From Paramecium tetraurelia (taxonomy: Eukaryota; Ciliophora; Oligohymenophorea; Peniculida; Parameciidae), in assembly GCF_000165425.1 (NCBI RefSeq), contig NW_001799023.1, forward strand, positions 130,273 through 194,272: a stretch of 64,000 nucleotides of DNA. Reading direction: 5' to 3'. Below, piece by piece: positions 46,820 through 60,287 of this stretch. A program made the translations under genes and the position numbers. The first letter of the stretch is position 1. Each line of letters begins with the position of its first letter. The notes under the pieces were generated by a model, which saw nothing but the letters and a program-made list of their open reading frames with translations, did no database searches and had not been told where the DNA came from.

Positions 46820-48396
46820 ATGCCAAGAAAAACTTAAACAATCAAGGATGTGATGAAAGAGAGCTAGCCAATTATTGATTAAAAATTAGGAACTACAAGA
46901 AGTAAAAAAGTAAAGAAAAATGACTCTGAAGAGGAGTCTGATTTTGTTACTACTTCAAGCAAATCTAAATAAAAGAACTCTAGCGCCTCTTCGAAAGTTA
47001 AGTCTGCCTCAAACAAATAGAAACCATCCATTAATGAATCCAAAGATGATCCTAAAGATAAATTGTCACCTGAGTTAAAGCCATCCTCTTAACGTCAAAA
47101 AGCAAGAACTAAGGCTGAAAAAATGTAGGAGAAGCATAAGTATGATTATTCAAATTATCAATCATAGTTCTAAAGCAGAAGAGGTAAAAGCTAAGTAATA
47201 AAATGAAGAGGGGGATAAAGAATAGGATAGTGATAATTAGAATAAAAATGAACCAAATTAGAAAGTAGGTTAGGCGGAAGAGGAAAATAAAGATAACAAA
47301 GATAACACTAAAGATAAGTAAAATAATGAAAGCCATTAATAATAAAATCTAAATTCTAATGATAAGAACTAAAATGATAACTAAGAAAATTCTAAAAATT
47401 AAGAATAAGAACTAATTAAGCCAGTGGAATAAGAGAAAGATGTTAATAATAAGGAATTATTAGATAAGGGAGATGATTAAGAACAAAATAAACCATAAGG
47501 AGAGAATAACCAACTATAAAACAAAAATAATAATATTGATGAGTCAGATAAGAAAGCAAGTAACGATTAATTAGAGGAAAAATAAAATTAATAGCAAAAT
47601 GAATCAAATTTAAAAGCAAACTCTAAAAGCAATATGAATACTACTGAAAATGAAGGTAATAATAAGGTTGATTAGTAAGATCTAAAGTCAAGAGAAGAGG
47701 AAACAAAAGAATAGTTAGAAAAATAACTAAAAGTGGCTCCTAATCCAGTCTAAAATTAAGAAACAGATGTAGACATTGTGTTTTGTTGTGATATCAATCT
47801 TTTGGAGGGTCGTACTATTGATTAATTAAAGGTAATATTATATTTTAATTTAGAATACCATAGAATATGTAATTTAGTAGTTAAAATAGAAACAACACTT
47901 AAGTTCAAGGATAAAATTTAGTATAGTTATTTTTAATGATATAATTGCAAATTAGAAGATTCAATAATGCTAAGTGATTGATCTGTGTGATGAAGCAGAA
48001 ATCTTATAAAGTCTTGAGGAAATCAAATAGATGGGATAGGCAGAAATAAAGAAGGGATTATATTATGGTTTAAAATTGGCAACCTAAAATACTAAATGGA
48101 GAAAAGAGAGTAAAAATAAATCATATAGATATATTATTCATATTGCCAATCAGCATTTAGAACTAGACAATAAATCAGAAGAGTTAGAGTTTATAATTTA
48201 GGAAATGAATAATAAAAACATTAGATATAAATACTTAAGAATTGATAAAAGGATTGATTTAGATTTTGATGGGAAACAATATTTTCAGAATAAATTGAAC
48301 AGCTATGAAGAAAGTTTCTTGAAAGAGTTTGGATGCCTTAAAAATGTTGTTAGTAGCATTATATTGAGAGAACTTATACATGAGAATAATAAATGA
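46820..48396 (+). CDS. Long Asn/Gln/Lys/Glu-rich linker with C-terminal vWA-like domain
   Basis: 508 residues after introns of 28 and 22 nt. The N-terminus is basic and Ser-rich (MPRKTQTIKDVMKESQPIID; TRSKKVKKNDSEEESDF). Residues about 110-305 are a low-complexity acidic tract rich in Asn, Gln, Lys, Glu and Asp, many of the Gln from TAA/TAG. From about residue 310 there is a Rossmann-like fold: ETDVDIVFCCDINLLEGRTI, then IKFSIVIFNDI and YRYIIHIANQH, as in von Willebrand A domains. The metal site DxSxS reads DIN and lacks the serines, so metal binding is doubtful. The ending FLKEFGCLKNVVSSIILREL is helical. Function unknown; the stop is 39 bp from the convergent P450 stop. Confidence 0.7.
47170..47770 (+). 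repeat. Low-complexity A-rich tract coding Asn/Gln/Lys/Glu/Asp
   Basis: About 600 bp of A-rich codons (AAT, AAA, GAT, GAA, TAA, TAG) inside the vWA-like gene. There is no exact tandem unit; it is compositional. It stays open only with TAA/TAG as Gln. Confidence 0.75.
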
Positions 48397-48435
48397 TTGT
48401 TTATTTTTAAGCAAATTTATTGATATATCTAATGA

Positions 48436-49916
48436 TCATATTCTTATGAACTTTACTAATCTATCATCTGATGGAGCATAAAGGAAAGTGTAATCCATAA
48501 CTAAATCAGTCTAATCATCTAATATTACTTTGTAGGTTTTGATAATGTAAATAAGGATCAGTTTAATTTCTATTCTAGCTAGATGTTATCCTAAACAATT
48601 CCTTGGACCATATGAGAAAGGGAGGAATGCTTCGGGCTCTGATTAATTTAACCATCTTTCTATGTTGAATTCTAAATGATTATCAAAATATTAAGGATGA
48701 GTCATCATAGGCTATAATCCTACATCTACATACCAATCTTTTTTAATTAAGTATTATCCTACGTAATGATCTTTTACAGCCAATCTTGGAATAATTCCAT
48801 CGCTTGGGGTTTAAGTTCTTAGACATTCATTTAAGAATGCATTCAATAATGGTAAAGAATTTATTAATTTTTAATCTATCTCATCAAAATTAATTTTAGT
48901 TAATTCTTCTCTGAGTCTCTATTAAATCTAAGGGTGCTTACCTAACATATAAATAGACAGGCCTGCCGAATGAGATGTTGTATCCATTCCTGCAAAAACG
49001 AATGTAACATATTGATGAATGATCTATTCCCTAACCTCTTCAGTCAAAGGTTCTCTCAATAATATTGAAAACACATCCTTTTCTGATCCTTTCTAGTGGT
49101 TATTGATGAGATTATTAATATAATTTCTTACTACATACACTCTTTAAAGGAATTTCTTCTCATTGGCCGTCATAAAGTAGGACTTCATCGTTGATAGAGA
49201 CTTGATTCCAAAGAAACTTCTCAACTAATGTATTAGACTACCATATGTAACCTAATTAGATATTTTCGATTTACATAAAGAAAATATCTAGAGAGATCTT
49301 GAAATTCTTCACTTAAATGTTAGCCGTTTATCTACTCATCTTTCATTTGATTAAAAAAACAGATCTACATTGCTCTCAAAGATATTCTTGCACATTGTTT
49401 TATTATGTTCACTCTCTAATTCTCCTTGTATTATAATGTATCTTAAATTAAAGTTTTGATGACTGGTATCTTAGAAGACAACTACTCAAAAGTAAAGAAG
49501 TTGGATATTTCCCGCTTCTAATCTTTCCATTCTTAGCCCTCTGCATATACTAGGCCTTTACATGCTATAATGTCTCTAAATATCTCATCAGTTCTCTTTT
49601 TATAATTTGCATAATTATAGAGCATTTATTTCACATTTTCTGGTTTGATGAAAATGAAGTATGGTCTACTGAAAATGTGAGTGATAATCAATTCTACTTC
49701 TGGGTGGTTATAAGCAATATTTCTTTTGAAATAAATAACATCTTTCTAAAATTTTAATCCATCCATTCGATATTTGAATTGGCCCAGAAAGGGGAAGTAA
49801 AGAACATAGACTTTATTTCCATACTTGAATTTGTAGAAATAGCAGATACATAAGGGGTAGAGGATAATCCATAACAAGGGAAATGATAAAATGAGTGGCA
49901 CCCACAAAAGCATCAT
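48436..49916 (-). CDS. Cytochrome P450
   Basis: Starts MMLLWVPLILSFPLLWIILY, a signal anchor for the ER membrane, followed by a basic, aromatic linker (CYFYKFKYGNKVYV). Order of family motifs: I helix VFAGMDTTSHSAGLSIYML (AGxDTT), K helix NECLRTQTPSDG (ExxR), PERF-like FNIERW, and heme loop FSYGPRNCLGQHLARIEIKL (FxxGxRxCxG with the Cys ligand). It ends RLVKFIRI. About 480 residues with short introns. A microsomal monooxygenase; the general look is CYP4-like, but subfamily and substrate cannot be judged by eye. Start at the first of two adjacent ATG codons. Confidence 0.92.
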
Positions 49917-50034
49917 AATTAATTGAAATTAATATATATTGTCCATTTCAAATTTACTTCTAAAGCTCAGAAAATATTTTAATATAATTAATGATCATTT
50001 TTGAATTTAATACTAAACTATTATTACTATATAA

Positions 50035-53000
50035 TCAATCTTTATTCTAATTTTATTCATCCTCATCTAACAATCTTGTCAGCTCCAACTTTAATATCTT
50101 GTGTGCTATTAAGATGGGCCTAACATTCTGGTAATCGGGTTTCTAATTGAGAATCCTTTTTTCTAGAATGAACAATATATTGACCCATTCTTAATAAATT
50201 TCGGATGTCACAAATGGTTATAGTTGAGTTAGCAAACCTTAAACTTCAAGCTTATATTAGCTCCACGTTTTCACTAAATTATCAAATATCTATTCCATAT
50301 TAGCCTCCTTACCAATAAAATCATTGAGAGAATTTTCAGTAAAGATCTACTAATTGACACAAACTGAAGTGAAACGATTAAATGATAAATTCTTTTCACC
50401 TTAGTGAATAATATCCGCTTCTTCTTCAAATAAATCTAATGCTTCTTAGAAATTAAATTTCTCGAATTCAATGTGTCTGAACAAAGTTAAAAATTCATTA
50501 TGATTAATCTTTTTGTTACCATCCAAATCAGCAGCTTGAAATGCATGAATCACAAATAACTTAGTTCGATGAGTTACATTTCTATATTTATCGATAACCT
50601 TTGACATAAATTAATCTAGATCAACAACGCCTGATTTATTTTTTGAATCACTTTCCTTAAGATTATCTAAATCATTTCTAAGTTCTTTAATTTCATCCTC
50701 AGTTAACTTATTCTCTAAATGTATTTTTATATAACTATACAATAATATAATACATATATTTACTCTAAAGCTCTCAAATAAGGAACATAAAATTTAGACT
50801 CACTATCTCCTTGTACAATATTAACACCTAGACTTGTTTGACTGTGTATATATTCCAATCCTGATATCATGAAAGCTGATTCTTCTTGATTGAAATTCAG
50901 ATGTTCATCATGCAAAAGACATAATAATCTAGCGAATACATTCACTCGAAAGATTTAACAAAAGTGAATTACGGATAACAAAAATTATAAGTATTTTTTT
51001 TCAGCAACATGTTTAAACCCATATTTGTTAAGGAAGAAATTGAAAACGAAGATCTACATATCAGCTTCTCCTCCAAAGGATGTTTTTTCTAAATATATTT
51101 GACTTATAGTTCTTAAGACGTTCTTAACTGGCCAATACGCAACAACCTTCTTGAACAAATGAGATTGCTCTCTTGCTTTAATTGCTAATAACACACCAGG
51201 ATGCGTCAACCTATCTATTGTTGGTAACTATTTCATTTATCTTGTAGCGAAATTCATTCTTAATGCTCTCTATATCTTACCTTTCCTTCTTTTCAGAGCC
51301 TCCTGCTTTTTCTCCTCCTTTTCTTTTTCTTCATCCAAAACATACTCTTCTTCCAAAATTTCCTTGTCATTCTAAATTTTCTTTCTGAATGATTCAAATT
51401 CAAATAAGAACTCTTCTGCTATTTAGGTATGCGTCTTGAATTAAGTTTTTAAGATATGAAGAGTCAATTTTCTTGCAAATAGTAACACCTGTGTTAAGAG
51501 TTCATTTGTTTCATTCATTCTAGCTGTTGCATTTTAAGCTTTCTACTTTTGTATCTGATAAAGAAGCATCAACATAGTAGTTTATTACTTTGATAAATTG
51601 GGTTATATAGAATCAGTTTTTTCATTGACTTCAATTATTTGAGTATTATTCTGAGATGAAGTTTGTTCATGCTATTTTGGTTATTATTAAAGTTGCTAGG
51701 ATGCACTCATCTTCTTTTTCTTTTACCCCTACTTATCTTTTTCATTCTTCTTTTCTAGATTTTCATTGGCTGGAAAATATCTTTATGACCCCAATTACTA
51801 ATTACTTTGCTATTATTGTTATTGAATTTATTGCTTTTAGATTTATTTAGCTGTGTCGCTTTTACAAGCATTTGTTTAAGTGACTTAAGGATTAGCTTAT
51901 GGAGATAATTTAATTGCTTTTTATGAAGATTATTAAGAATTCTATTAAGTATTATTAGAACTAGTTCCTTATTATACTTATTTTATATTTAATAACCTAT
52001 CTGAACTCTATTTATCAAATTCTCTAATCAACTTTTCAGATGTTTCCGATCTTTCAATTTAAAATCTTCGTTCCTAAATATAATCCTGCTTTCTTTTGTT
52101 CATTACATCAGGTGACCCTTCATCATTTTCTGGCACCTCGTATATTAAATCTATTTTGTTAACTCCCCTATTTTCATAATCATGAATTGAAGGCTCATCT
52201 TGATGCATGTTCATCTAATCGCATAGCCCATCCAACCAACTCTATTATTCTAATTGTTGTTTTAGTTCGAATTCTCTGTATGTATTTTCTATCTCCTAGG
52301 TGGATAAAAATTTATCATATTAAGGAGACATCAATTATAGATCAGTTTGAGTTTCAAGAACACACAGACATTTTTAGAATGTTTACACACCAACACTATG
52401 AGAAACAACAGGCAGTTCTTCAATCACATCTTTAACAATCATATCTTAATTTTATTCAAATTTTGTCTGTTGATTCATCTCCTTAAGCACTTAAGATAGC
52501 GATAGATCTTGTTCCTCTATAGCATCCTCTGATTTATTAATAGAAGAATGTTTGTTTTGATTCTTCTTGGATAACTGATGCTTCAATTAATCTATCTCCC
52601 TTTGTAGATTGCCTATCATATTCGCTGCACTCTTTGATATTGTTTCCTATAAATTAATTTTATTCTATAGTTTTTTGATAGTTTATTAATAACTTATACG
52701 TTCTGAGTTAATCATATTTTCTTTATATTTTAATTGATCCAATTCTTGTGTTAAGATGCTAATTTAGACTCTTGACCGATTTTCTATTTCCTCCTTTTCT
52801 TTGGCTTCAAAAATATCTTTTTCAAACAATTAGAATTTGAGTGTTCTTTATTCTTATTCTTTTATCATGAAATGTTTATGAAACACTAAAATATATCCTT
52901 TAACTAATGAATGAAGGAGTTGTCCTCTTTCAGCACATTGGTAAGAAACCTATCGAATGATCTCTAATAAACATAGATGTAGAGCTTCAGACAAAGAAAT

Positions 53001-53558
53001 GAGTTTATCTTTGAAATCCTTATTGGATTGGTGGATGGTATCGATGAAGTTTACAAACCATTATTTAAGCACGACTGCATCTCGTCTACCAGTTGGTTAG
53101 GCTGAAAAGAAACTACTGGATTATTATTTGAGTGAAGCCAAACTGGGAGTGCAATTGATTGCTTTTTATAATGATTGTCTTAGAGAAGTAATTATGATGC
53201 TACGATCCTTTTCTTAAGACAACCCCTATGTGATTTGTTCGAAATTAAGTTCTGAGATTTATTCTAACATTGGTAGAATTTGGTTTTCGTTGACTTATTC
53301 TGTTAACTGCTCAAGCTTCTCCTCAGTTTTGACTCTCAACTAATTACCAAGATAGGCTTGGTTTTATTTTCTAATCCTCTATTGCTAGACATATTATTAT
53401 AAATGAAGTTCGCCAAGTACTTACTTCTATTTAATTTGTTCTTGGAAACGATGACTGTATTGACTATCAATCAGATGTGATATATCTCTGGTCCTGGTTC
53501 TCATCGATGTCATAGTTCTATTATTTAAAGACTTCAACGAAATAGTATGATCTTTCAT
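50035..53558 (-). CDS. TSNAXIP1-like coiled-coil protein with C-terminal EF-hand
   Basis: About 1,100 residues, read as one gene. Introns of 40 and 26 nt join the N-terminus MKDHTISLKSLNNRTMTSMR to a domain with LCLLEIIRQVSYQCAERGQL followed by VFHKHFMIKEQEQRTL, which resembles the conserved N-terminal domain of translin-associated factor X-interacting protein 1 and the axonemal dynein p33 light chain. Long coiled coils follow (ENRSRVQISILTQELDQLKY; IGNLQREIDQLKHQLSKKNQ), then a Gln/Ser-rich low-complexity tract (about DNA 52000-51600), a Lys/Glu helix (EEYVLDEEKEKEEKKQEALK) and an EF-hand AADLDGNKKINHNEF. It ends ELTRLLDEDEQNQNKD. Probably ciliary or basal-body related (inference from family). 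Confidence 0.7.
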
Positions 53559-53615
53559 AAAATAATTAAATAAAAATGATAATTTTTAATATCACTTAAT
53601 TATTTTAGATACTTA

Positions 53616-54600
53616 TCAATTCTTACCATACTTTTGATGGAGAAAATCTTATATCAATAAAATCATGATTGATTGAGGTGCCACTCTAGAAAAATAAACT
53701 AATAATCCAACCCATAATCCAACCAGTTTCTCTCTTTGTATAGATTTTATAAAACAATCTATCACACCTTGGTAGGGCATTGAACCATCTGGCAAGGACT
53801 TCATCTTCTGAAGTTTAGTCTTCACATTGTCAAAAGGCAAAGAAATTATTGAAGAGATGATCCCAGCTCCACATGATGCCCTATATGCTTCATCATTAGA
53901 TTTACATGATCCTATCGAACGCAGTTTCATTTTTAGAATCTTTGAATTGCATACTCATCTACTTGATCTAATCATATGTTGTTAGCTATCCAATTGTTAT
54001 TGCAACAGCTCTTGTTACAGTCGGCATAGATCCCTTCCAAAAAGCAATTAGTCCCTCCTCTCGATATATTCTTGTCAAGGCTTCAAATGCATTTTTATAA
54101 TTCCTTCTTTCTTCAATCGGTAGTGATTGATCTGCTTAAAATCGGATCAGACACACATCTGTTGGATTACCTACCAAAGCTCCAATAAATCCAGCTAATG
54201 AAGATGCCCCTACTTTTTCAAAAAATGTCAAATCACCTTAGATATATGATGGGGTTTGTTACGTTATTATTGTTTCTTAACCGAATCAGTGATTATCCTG
54301 AATATACCAAGACGAGTTGTTGTATATGTCAGTTGTCTCAATAATGCCGAACCAAGGCTAAATTTAAAATTCTCTCTACCCTGAATAAAACCCCCTTAAT
54401 CCTTCCTTTTGGAGCATGTCTCTACTCATTTAAATGATATTCTTCTTATGACTGAGCACTCCAAGACCCAAACTTTCACTTTAGATTTAGATCCTCACTT
54501 TGAGTGTATCAATTGGCATAATAATAGCAGCAGCCGAGCATCCAGCAATCGCTCCAAATAGAAAAGGCTTAAAATAAGAGGAGTTTTTTGATTCAGCCAT
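53616..54600 (-). CDS. SLC25A11: Mitochondrial carrier, oxoglutarate/malate type
   Basis: Mitochondrial carrier family with three repeats. The signature PxDxxKxR appears as MPIDTLKVR, NPTDVCLIR and LPFDNVKTK. Repeat 2 contains CLIRFQADQSLPIEERRNY, FEALTRIYREEGLIAFW, KGSMPTVTRAVAI and QLTTYDQIK, a very close match to the animal 2-oxoglutarate/malate carrier (ALIRMTADGRLP...RRGYKNVFNALFRI). The N-terminus is MAESKNSSYFKPFLFGAIAG. The protein exchanges dicarboxylates across the inner mitochondrial membrane. Several short introns. The start is 57 bp upstream of nothing else on this strand; its stop lies 57 bp before the TSNAXIP1-like start. Confidence 0.88.
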
Positions 54601-55742
54601 AAGAGAATGATTATTTTTATTTATTTAATTATACTCAAAATTTGAATATATAATCATCCTACTTTACAAACAATCTGCCCACCTGTCAAAGCCCTTGGTT
54701 TCGATTATAAAATGATATCCACAAATAATACTATTAAAAAGCAACCTCTATATCTCAGAATTTTAGTTATCTGAACTAAAAAAACACCGACATATTATAC
54801 AAAATCAGTTCCCTCAGTTTAATTTTATTTCTAATATCTTTGGCTATATCTTAAATAAATAAATTAGCCCATCAAACGGAAGTGGTAAATAAAGCATAGG
54901 TAATAAATAACAAGTATATAATCGCAAACTAAAATCATAGCTGTTTTGTACTCTCAGTAAAATTTATTCTTATTATAACTATTTAGCAATAGATGATATA
55001 TGCAAGTCCAAAAATCAATTATGTCCACTTGCCTCATTATGTTTCAAATATTTATATAGTTGCAGTATATCTGCTGCTGATCTTAGAATAAGAGAAATAA
55101 ATTTGTTTAAAAACTTATTCATTATTGAGTATAAATGTAAATAATTACAAAATTCTAAAAATAAAACTAATATTATACACAAATGTATCATTGAGGATTA
55201 TGATTTATTATCTAATAAAAAATCGTACTTAACACTATTTTTAAATGTTCGTATTACAAAGGTATTATTTACAATGTTAAATGGAGAGATCATTTTCATA
55301 TCTGTTGCAAAATTAAATATTTTTAGGCTATTTTATATCCTATTAGTATTCTAATTTTGTACTATTTTAGTGATTATTATTTTATATATTTAAATGCAAA
55401 TAAATAGATATCTTGGATTCCTGCAAAATTGAATAAAAATAATAAGATTAAAGAATATCTAATATTTCCATGAACTTTTATATTAAATAAAAGATTTATT
55501 TTTATCATCAATAATATAATGCATTTTCACTTTAAAAGTATTTCAATTTGAATGTTATTTTATGTTTGGTAATTCGATTTACTATTTTTTTTAGCCTTCT
55601 CCTCAGAAAATAGTATTTTTGTAAAAATATATGTTAGTTTTAATTAAAATGTTATTTTCACAATTTAAACAACAATTAAACATAAATTTACTTTAATATT
55701 AAATAGTATAATTTATTATATAAGTATTTAGTAATTCGAATT
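54601..55742. other. 1.1-kb AT-rich gap between divergent genes
   Basis: The longest interval without a recognised gene. It lies between the mitochondrial carrier start (minus) and the ABC transporter start (plus), so it contains two promoters. Composition is extremely AT-rich with long A and T runs. No convincing coding frame, tRNA or repeat family was seen. Confidence 0.6.
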
Positions 55743-58700
55743 ATGAGTCGAACTGAATAAGTATAGCCTACTATTAAGAGAATTCCAATACCAGAACAAA
55801 ATATTCCATAACTTAAATTTCTAAAAAAACATAAATTTATGAGCCTCATTAGCGAAAATTAAAATTTTCTTTCGTAAGAAAGCCTCGATAAAACTGAAGA
55901 TGCATGTATTTCAATAGATACAAAACAATAGAATGATCATAAATTTTATCCAAATCATCTTGGATAAAACGATAGTTGGATTTCAAAATTTTTTTTTCTG
56001 CATTACACTTCTTATGCTTTGCTTTTAAGAAGTGAAGTGTTAAACAAAAGACTTAAAATTACAGACAAACACCTCCCAAAATTGTCTCCTGATGATGATT
56101 TATTAGAATAGGTCGAAAAAGCATAAAACAGAATTTAAAAACTGAACCTGATTAGTTTTAGAACATTAGTTAAGCTCATATTTTTTGGCGAATTGAAATG
56201 GATAACAGGAAAATGTATTGTTACCTATGTTATAGAGTCCGTTTCAAAAAATGGAATTTCTTTTATTATGAGTTTTGTCATAGGTAGTGTATCTTAAAAT
56301 GATTACGAAAATGCTCATTATTATGGGATTATTTTAGTAATATTAAATTTCATTTGTTTGTTGAGCAGGCATCATGCTGCCAATTATTCATTGGTATTTT
56401 CAACCAAAGCACGTCTAAGTTTAATAAATTTAGTATATATTAAATTGATTGGGTTAAATTCCTACTCATTTAAGTAAGCAAATATAGGCAAGATCTTAAA
56501 TATAATATCTGGAGACATCAACACATTAGAATAAATGTTTAGTATGATATTTCCAAGTAGCGTTGTTATAATTTCAATGTTCTTCGCTTGTTTTATATTG
56601 TGGAATAGATTTGATGGCATAATTGGTTTATTGGCAGTCCTATTAGTATTTCTTGCATACCCAATTTAAATCATAATATAATCATACAATTAAGAAACCC
56701 TCAAATAAGCAAAACTTCATTAGGATTAAAGATTACGAATTACCAACCAATTCATAGAAGGAATTAGATTAATAAAAATGTAAGCATGGGAATAAGCCTT
56801 TTAAAAAATGATAAGTGGTTTAAGACAAATTGAATATTTGAGTTTACTAAAAATACTCATAAGAACTGCAATAGATAGATTATTTTCTCAAACTTCACAT
56901 ATTTGGACAAGTTTATTATTTTTTATATTGTTATATTACTGTGATTTTAGAAATGGAATGAGGATGGCTGAGATGATTTCCACATTATAACTCTTAAATG
57001 TATTACGAGTTTCATGTGTATATATGGTTTCAAATGGAATATAAGCCTTTATTTAAATTAAAGTTACTTTTGAGAGAATTGCAAATGTGTTAAACCTAGA
57101 AAATTTTGTGATGAATAAAGTTGATGATTTTAATGAAGTAAAGTAAATTGAGAAAGAACAAAGCAGAATTGAATTAATCAATTTTAGTGCATATTGGACA
57201 CATTCAGTATCTGAAAATGATTAACCAATTTTAAAAAATTTGAATTTAAATTTTTAAGAAGGAGAATTATGGGCTATCATTGGAAGAGTAGGATGTGGGA
57301 AATCAACACTTTTGCAATCTTTGTTATGTGAAATTCCAGCCTATAAAGGATTAATTTTAATTGATGGATAAGAACCATAATAAAACAAATTAAAAATTGG
57401 TTATGTGGAATAAGAACCATTTTTATTTCCAGACACAATAAGAAATAATATTTTATTTGGAAAAGCCTATAGTAAAACTTTGTATGAGAAGGTTATTTGG
57501 GTTGCATAATTGGAATCTGATTTTGAATTAATGAAATTTAGAGATAAGACAGAAATTGGAGAAAGAGGTATCACACTTTCTGGAGGATAGAAAGCGAGAA
57601 TCTCTTTAGCCAGAGCTCTATATTAAATGCCTGATGTATACTTATTTGATGATCCTTTATCTGCTGTTGATGCAAGTGTTGCTCAAAAAATATTCACAGT
57701 TGCTATTAAGCAATTCATTTTTGATTATCAATTAACCATTTATAAAAGCAAACCTAAACCTATAGTTATTTTAGCCACTCATTAAATTTAATATGCAATA
57801 AAATGTGATAAAATTGCTATATTAAGCCATGGCGAGCTAATTGCTCAAGGTCCTTATGAATAAATAAAATTTCATTTGGAAATGATCAATAAAGATTTAG
57901 CTCAACAATTAGATAAAACTTAGAATGAAATCTAGAAATCAGATAATTTAGAATAATAACCTATTAAGTTGACAAAAGAAGGAGCTGATTTAAGTGATTC
58001 TAGGAATTTAACTGTTTCTGAATCAGATACATAATAAATCACTAATTTTTCAGTTTATATTAGATATTTTAGGAATTGGAAGTGCTTAGCTTTTATTTTG
58101 GTCTTAATTTTAGAGGTAGTCTATGAGATCTGCAAAATCTTATATTCGAGGGTGATCACATAATTTGAATTTTATGAAAAAAATGGGTAAACTAAAATCA
58201 CATTTTTAATGTTGTCTTGTTTAGTGATTGGATTAATGGTTTGTAGTTTTATAAAATATCTTATTAATATTAAATAAGTTCAAGCCACAACCCAAAATAT
58301 TCATAAACAGATGATTAATTCAATTGCATAAGCTCCAATATCATACTTTGATGTGAATCCTTCAGGAAGAATTATAAATAGATTTTCAAATGATTTGTCT
58401 TTGTGTGATAATTCAACAAACTAAGTTTGTTTGGATATTTTGGAAATGATTGGAAATTTCTTTATAGCCTTAATAACATTGGCCATCTTGCAACCATATT
58501 TTATTTTTGTTATTTTCTTTATAATTGCTCTTAACCTTTATCAATATAATTTTTATAATCAAATTGTCAGTTAATTGAAAGAAAATGAACTAATCCAGAG
58601 AAGTCCATTATTTGATTTCATAAAAAAAACACTAGGAGGATCTATTCAAATAAAGGTGTATAAATAATAGAATTTATTCAAGAAACAATTTTTAGATCTA

Positions 58701-59840
58701 TCAAATGTCTATAATTTAAATGCCTTAACTTATTTTTATTAGACAAGATCCTTTTGCTTTAACATAGATTTTATTGGATTTATTGCTTCCTCTATTAGTT
58801 TATTCATTTTTCTAAATTTGAATTACGATGATGTTGCTGTTTTCTCATAAGGTGTATTATTGTTGACCACATATAACGATGGACTATCATTAGGATTAAA
58901 ATAATTGATAAATTTTGCAACTTAAATGAGTTCATATAATAGAATGTTCTAAATAATAGATGTGAAATCAGAAGCACCTTAAGTAAAAGAAGAAGATAGA
59001 AAAATATCAAATTTTCCAGAATCAGGTGATATTAAATTCCAAAATGTTTATATGAGATATAGATGTAATTCAGATTTAGTGTTAAAAGGATTAACATTTG
59101 ATATAAAAAGTGGGTAGAAAATTGGTTGTGTGGGGAGAACAGGAGCTGGGAAATCTTCAATATTGTAAGTAATATTTAGAATGAATGAAATAGAAGATTA
59201 CGAAGGATCCAAAATTGAAATCGCTGGAATTAATACCAAATTATTAGGCTTATAAAAACTGAGAAGTAGCATTGGCATTATTCCATAATCTCCATTCTTA
59301 TTTACTGGAAGTCTTAGATAAAATTTAGATCCTTTCAATTTATATGATGACTAAGCCATTTGGTAAGCACTAGAAGTTGCAGGGTTAAAGGAATACACTA
59401 GATCTTTCTCGAATGGCTTATTAACAGATATTAGTGATGTTAATTCATTATTCTCTGTTGGATAAAAATAATTAATTTGCTTAGCAAGAATTCTATTATA
59501 TAAAAAGAAGATTATTGTTTTAGATGAAGCAACTGCTAATCTTGATATGAAAACAGATGATTTCATTTAAAATACACTTAAGCAATAACTAAAGGATTGT
59601 ACACTTATTACTATTGCTCATAGATTGAACACTATTGCTGATTATGATAAAGTTATGGTCATTGAAAATGGAATTGTTCTAGAATTTGATGAACCATTTA
59701 ATCTCTTAGCAAAATCTCTAGATTCAACCAACATAGATAAACCAACTCAGTTTTCTAAACTCGTATTAAATACTGGATATTCTAATTCTTAAGTTATTTT
59801 CGACATTGCCAAAAATAAATAGACTAGAATCTAACTATGA
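55743..59840 (+). CDS. ABC transporter, subfamily C (MRP type), full length
   Basis: 1,365 residues, intronless as read. Topology TMD1-NBD1-TMD2-NBD2. TMD1 helices lie at about residues 170-460 ([33 protein letters not shown]). NBD1: Walker [13 protein letters not shown]-loop YVEQEPFLF, signature [15 protein letters not shown], Walker [13 protein letters not shown] with Asp in place of the catalytic Glu, and ATH switch. TMD2: residues about 770-1070. NBD2: Walker [13 protein letters not shown]-loop [20 protein letters not shown], signature [16 protein letters not shown], Walker [13 protein letters not shown] and AHRLNTI. One weak and one strong ATP site is the ABCC rule, and DPF after the second Q-loop is ABCC-typical. 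No extra N-terminal TMD0, so short MRP (ABCC4-like). Exports organic anions or conjugates. Confidence 0.94.
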
Positions 59841-60287
59841 TTTTTATTATTTAATTTATGATTTTTTTTCTTTATAAATTAGAATGCGTTATAATCTTAT
59901 ATTATGATAAATTTATTTGAAAAATAATCATATATATTTTTATAACAATTACAAATTCCACATTTCATGAATTAGTTTTCCAATTTGTTAACCATTCATA
60001 AATTTCAAAAATTAACCTCTAAGAATATAAATCATTTCTTAATATTTATTGTGCACTAGGATGGAGATATTCATACATAAACTCATTTACTACTTTTCTA
60101 ATTATAAATAGATAGCCTTGATTATATAAAATTATATATCATATGTTTATCTATGATCTTTAGAACTCCAATTAAATTTGCAAATGATTTTACCTTAAGT
60201 AGTAATTTTGAGATATTTTTTATTCTTGAATTAATATTTTGTAAAAATATTATATTATTATTCTTTTATATGAATTTTACATAATAT
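59841..60287. other. 450-bp gap between convergent genes
   Basis: AT-rich 3' UTR space between the ABC transporter and the minus-strand coiled-coil gene. Nothing else recognised. Confidence 0.6.

Noticed and set aside
51656-52435. Two plus-strand ORFs with membrane-like segments
   Set aside because: Both are shadows of the long minus-strand coiled-coil gene, which is open across the whole stretch.
55985-56035. Inverted repeat ACACTTCTTA / TAAGAAGTG that could be a hairpin or element end
   Set aside because: It is short and imperfect, lies inside the ABC transporter coding region and has no partner copy or target duplication.
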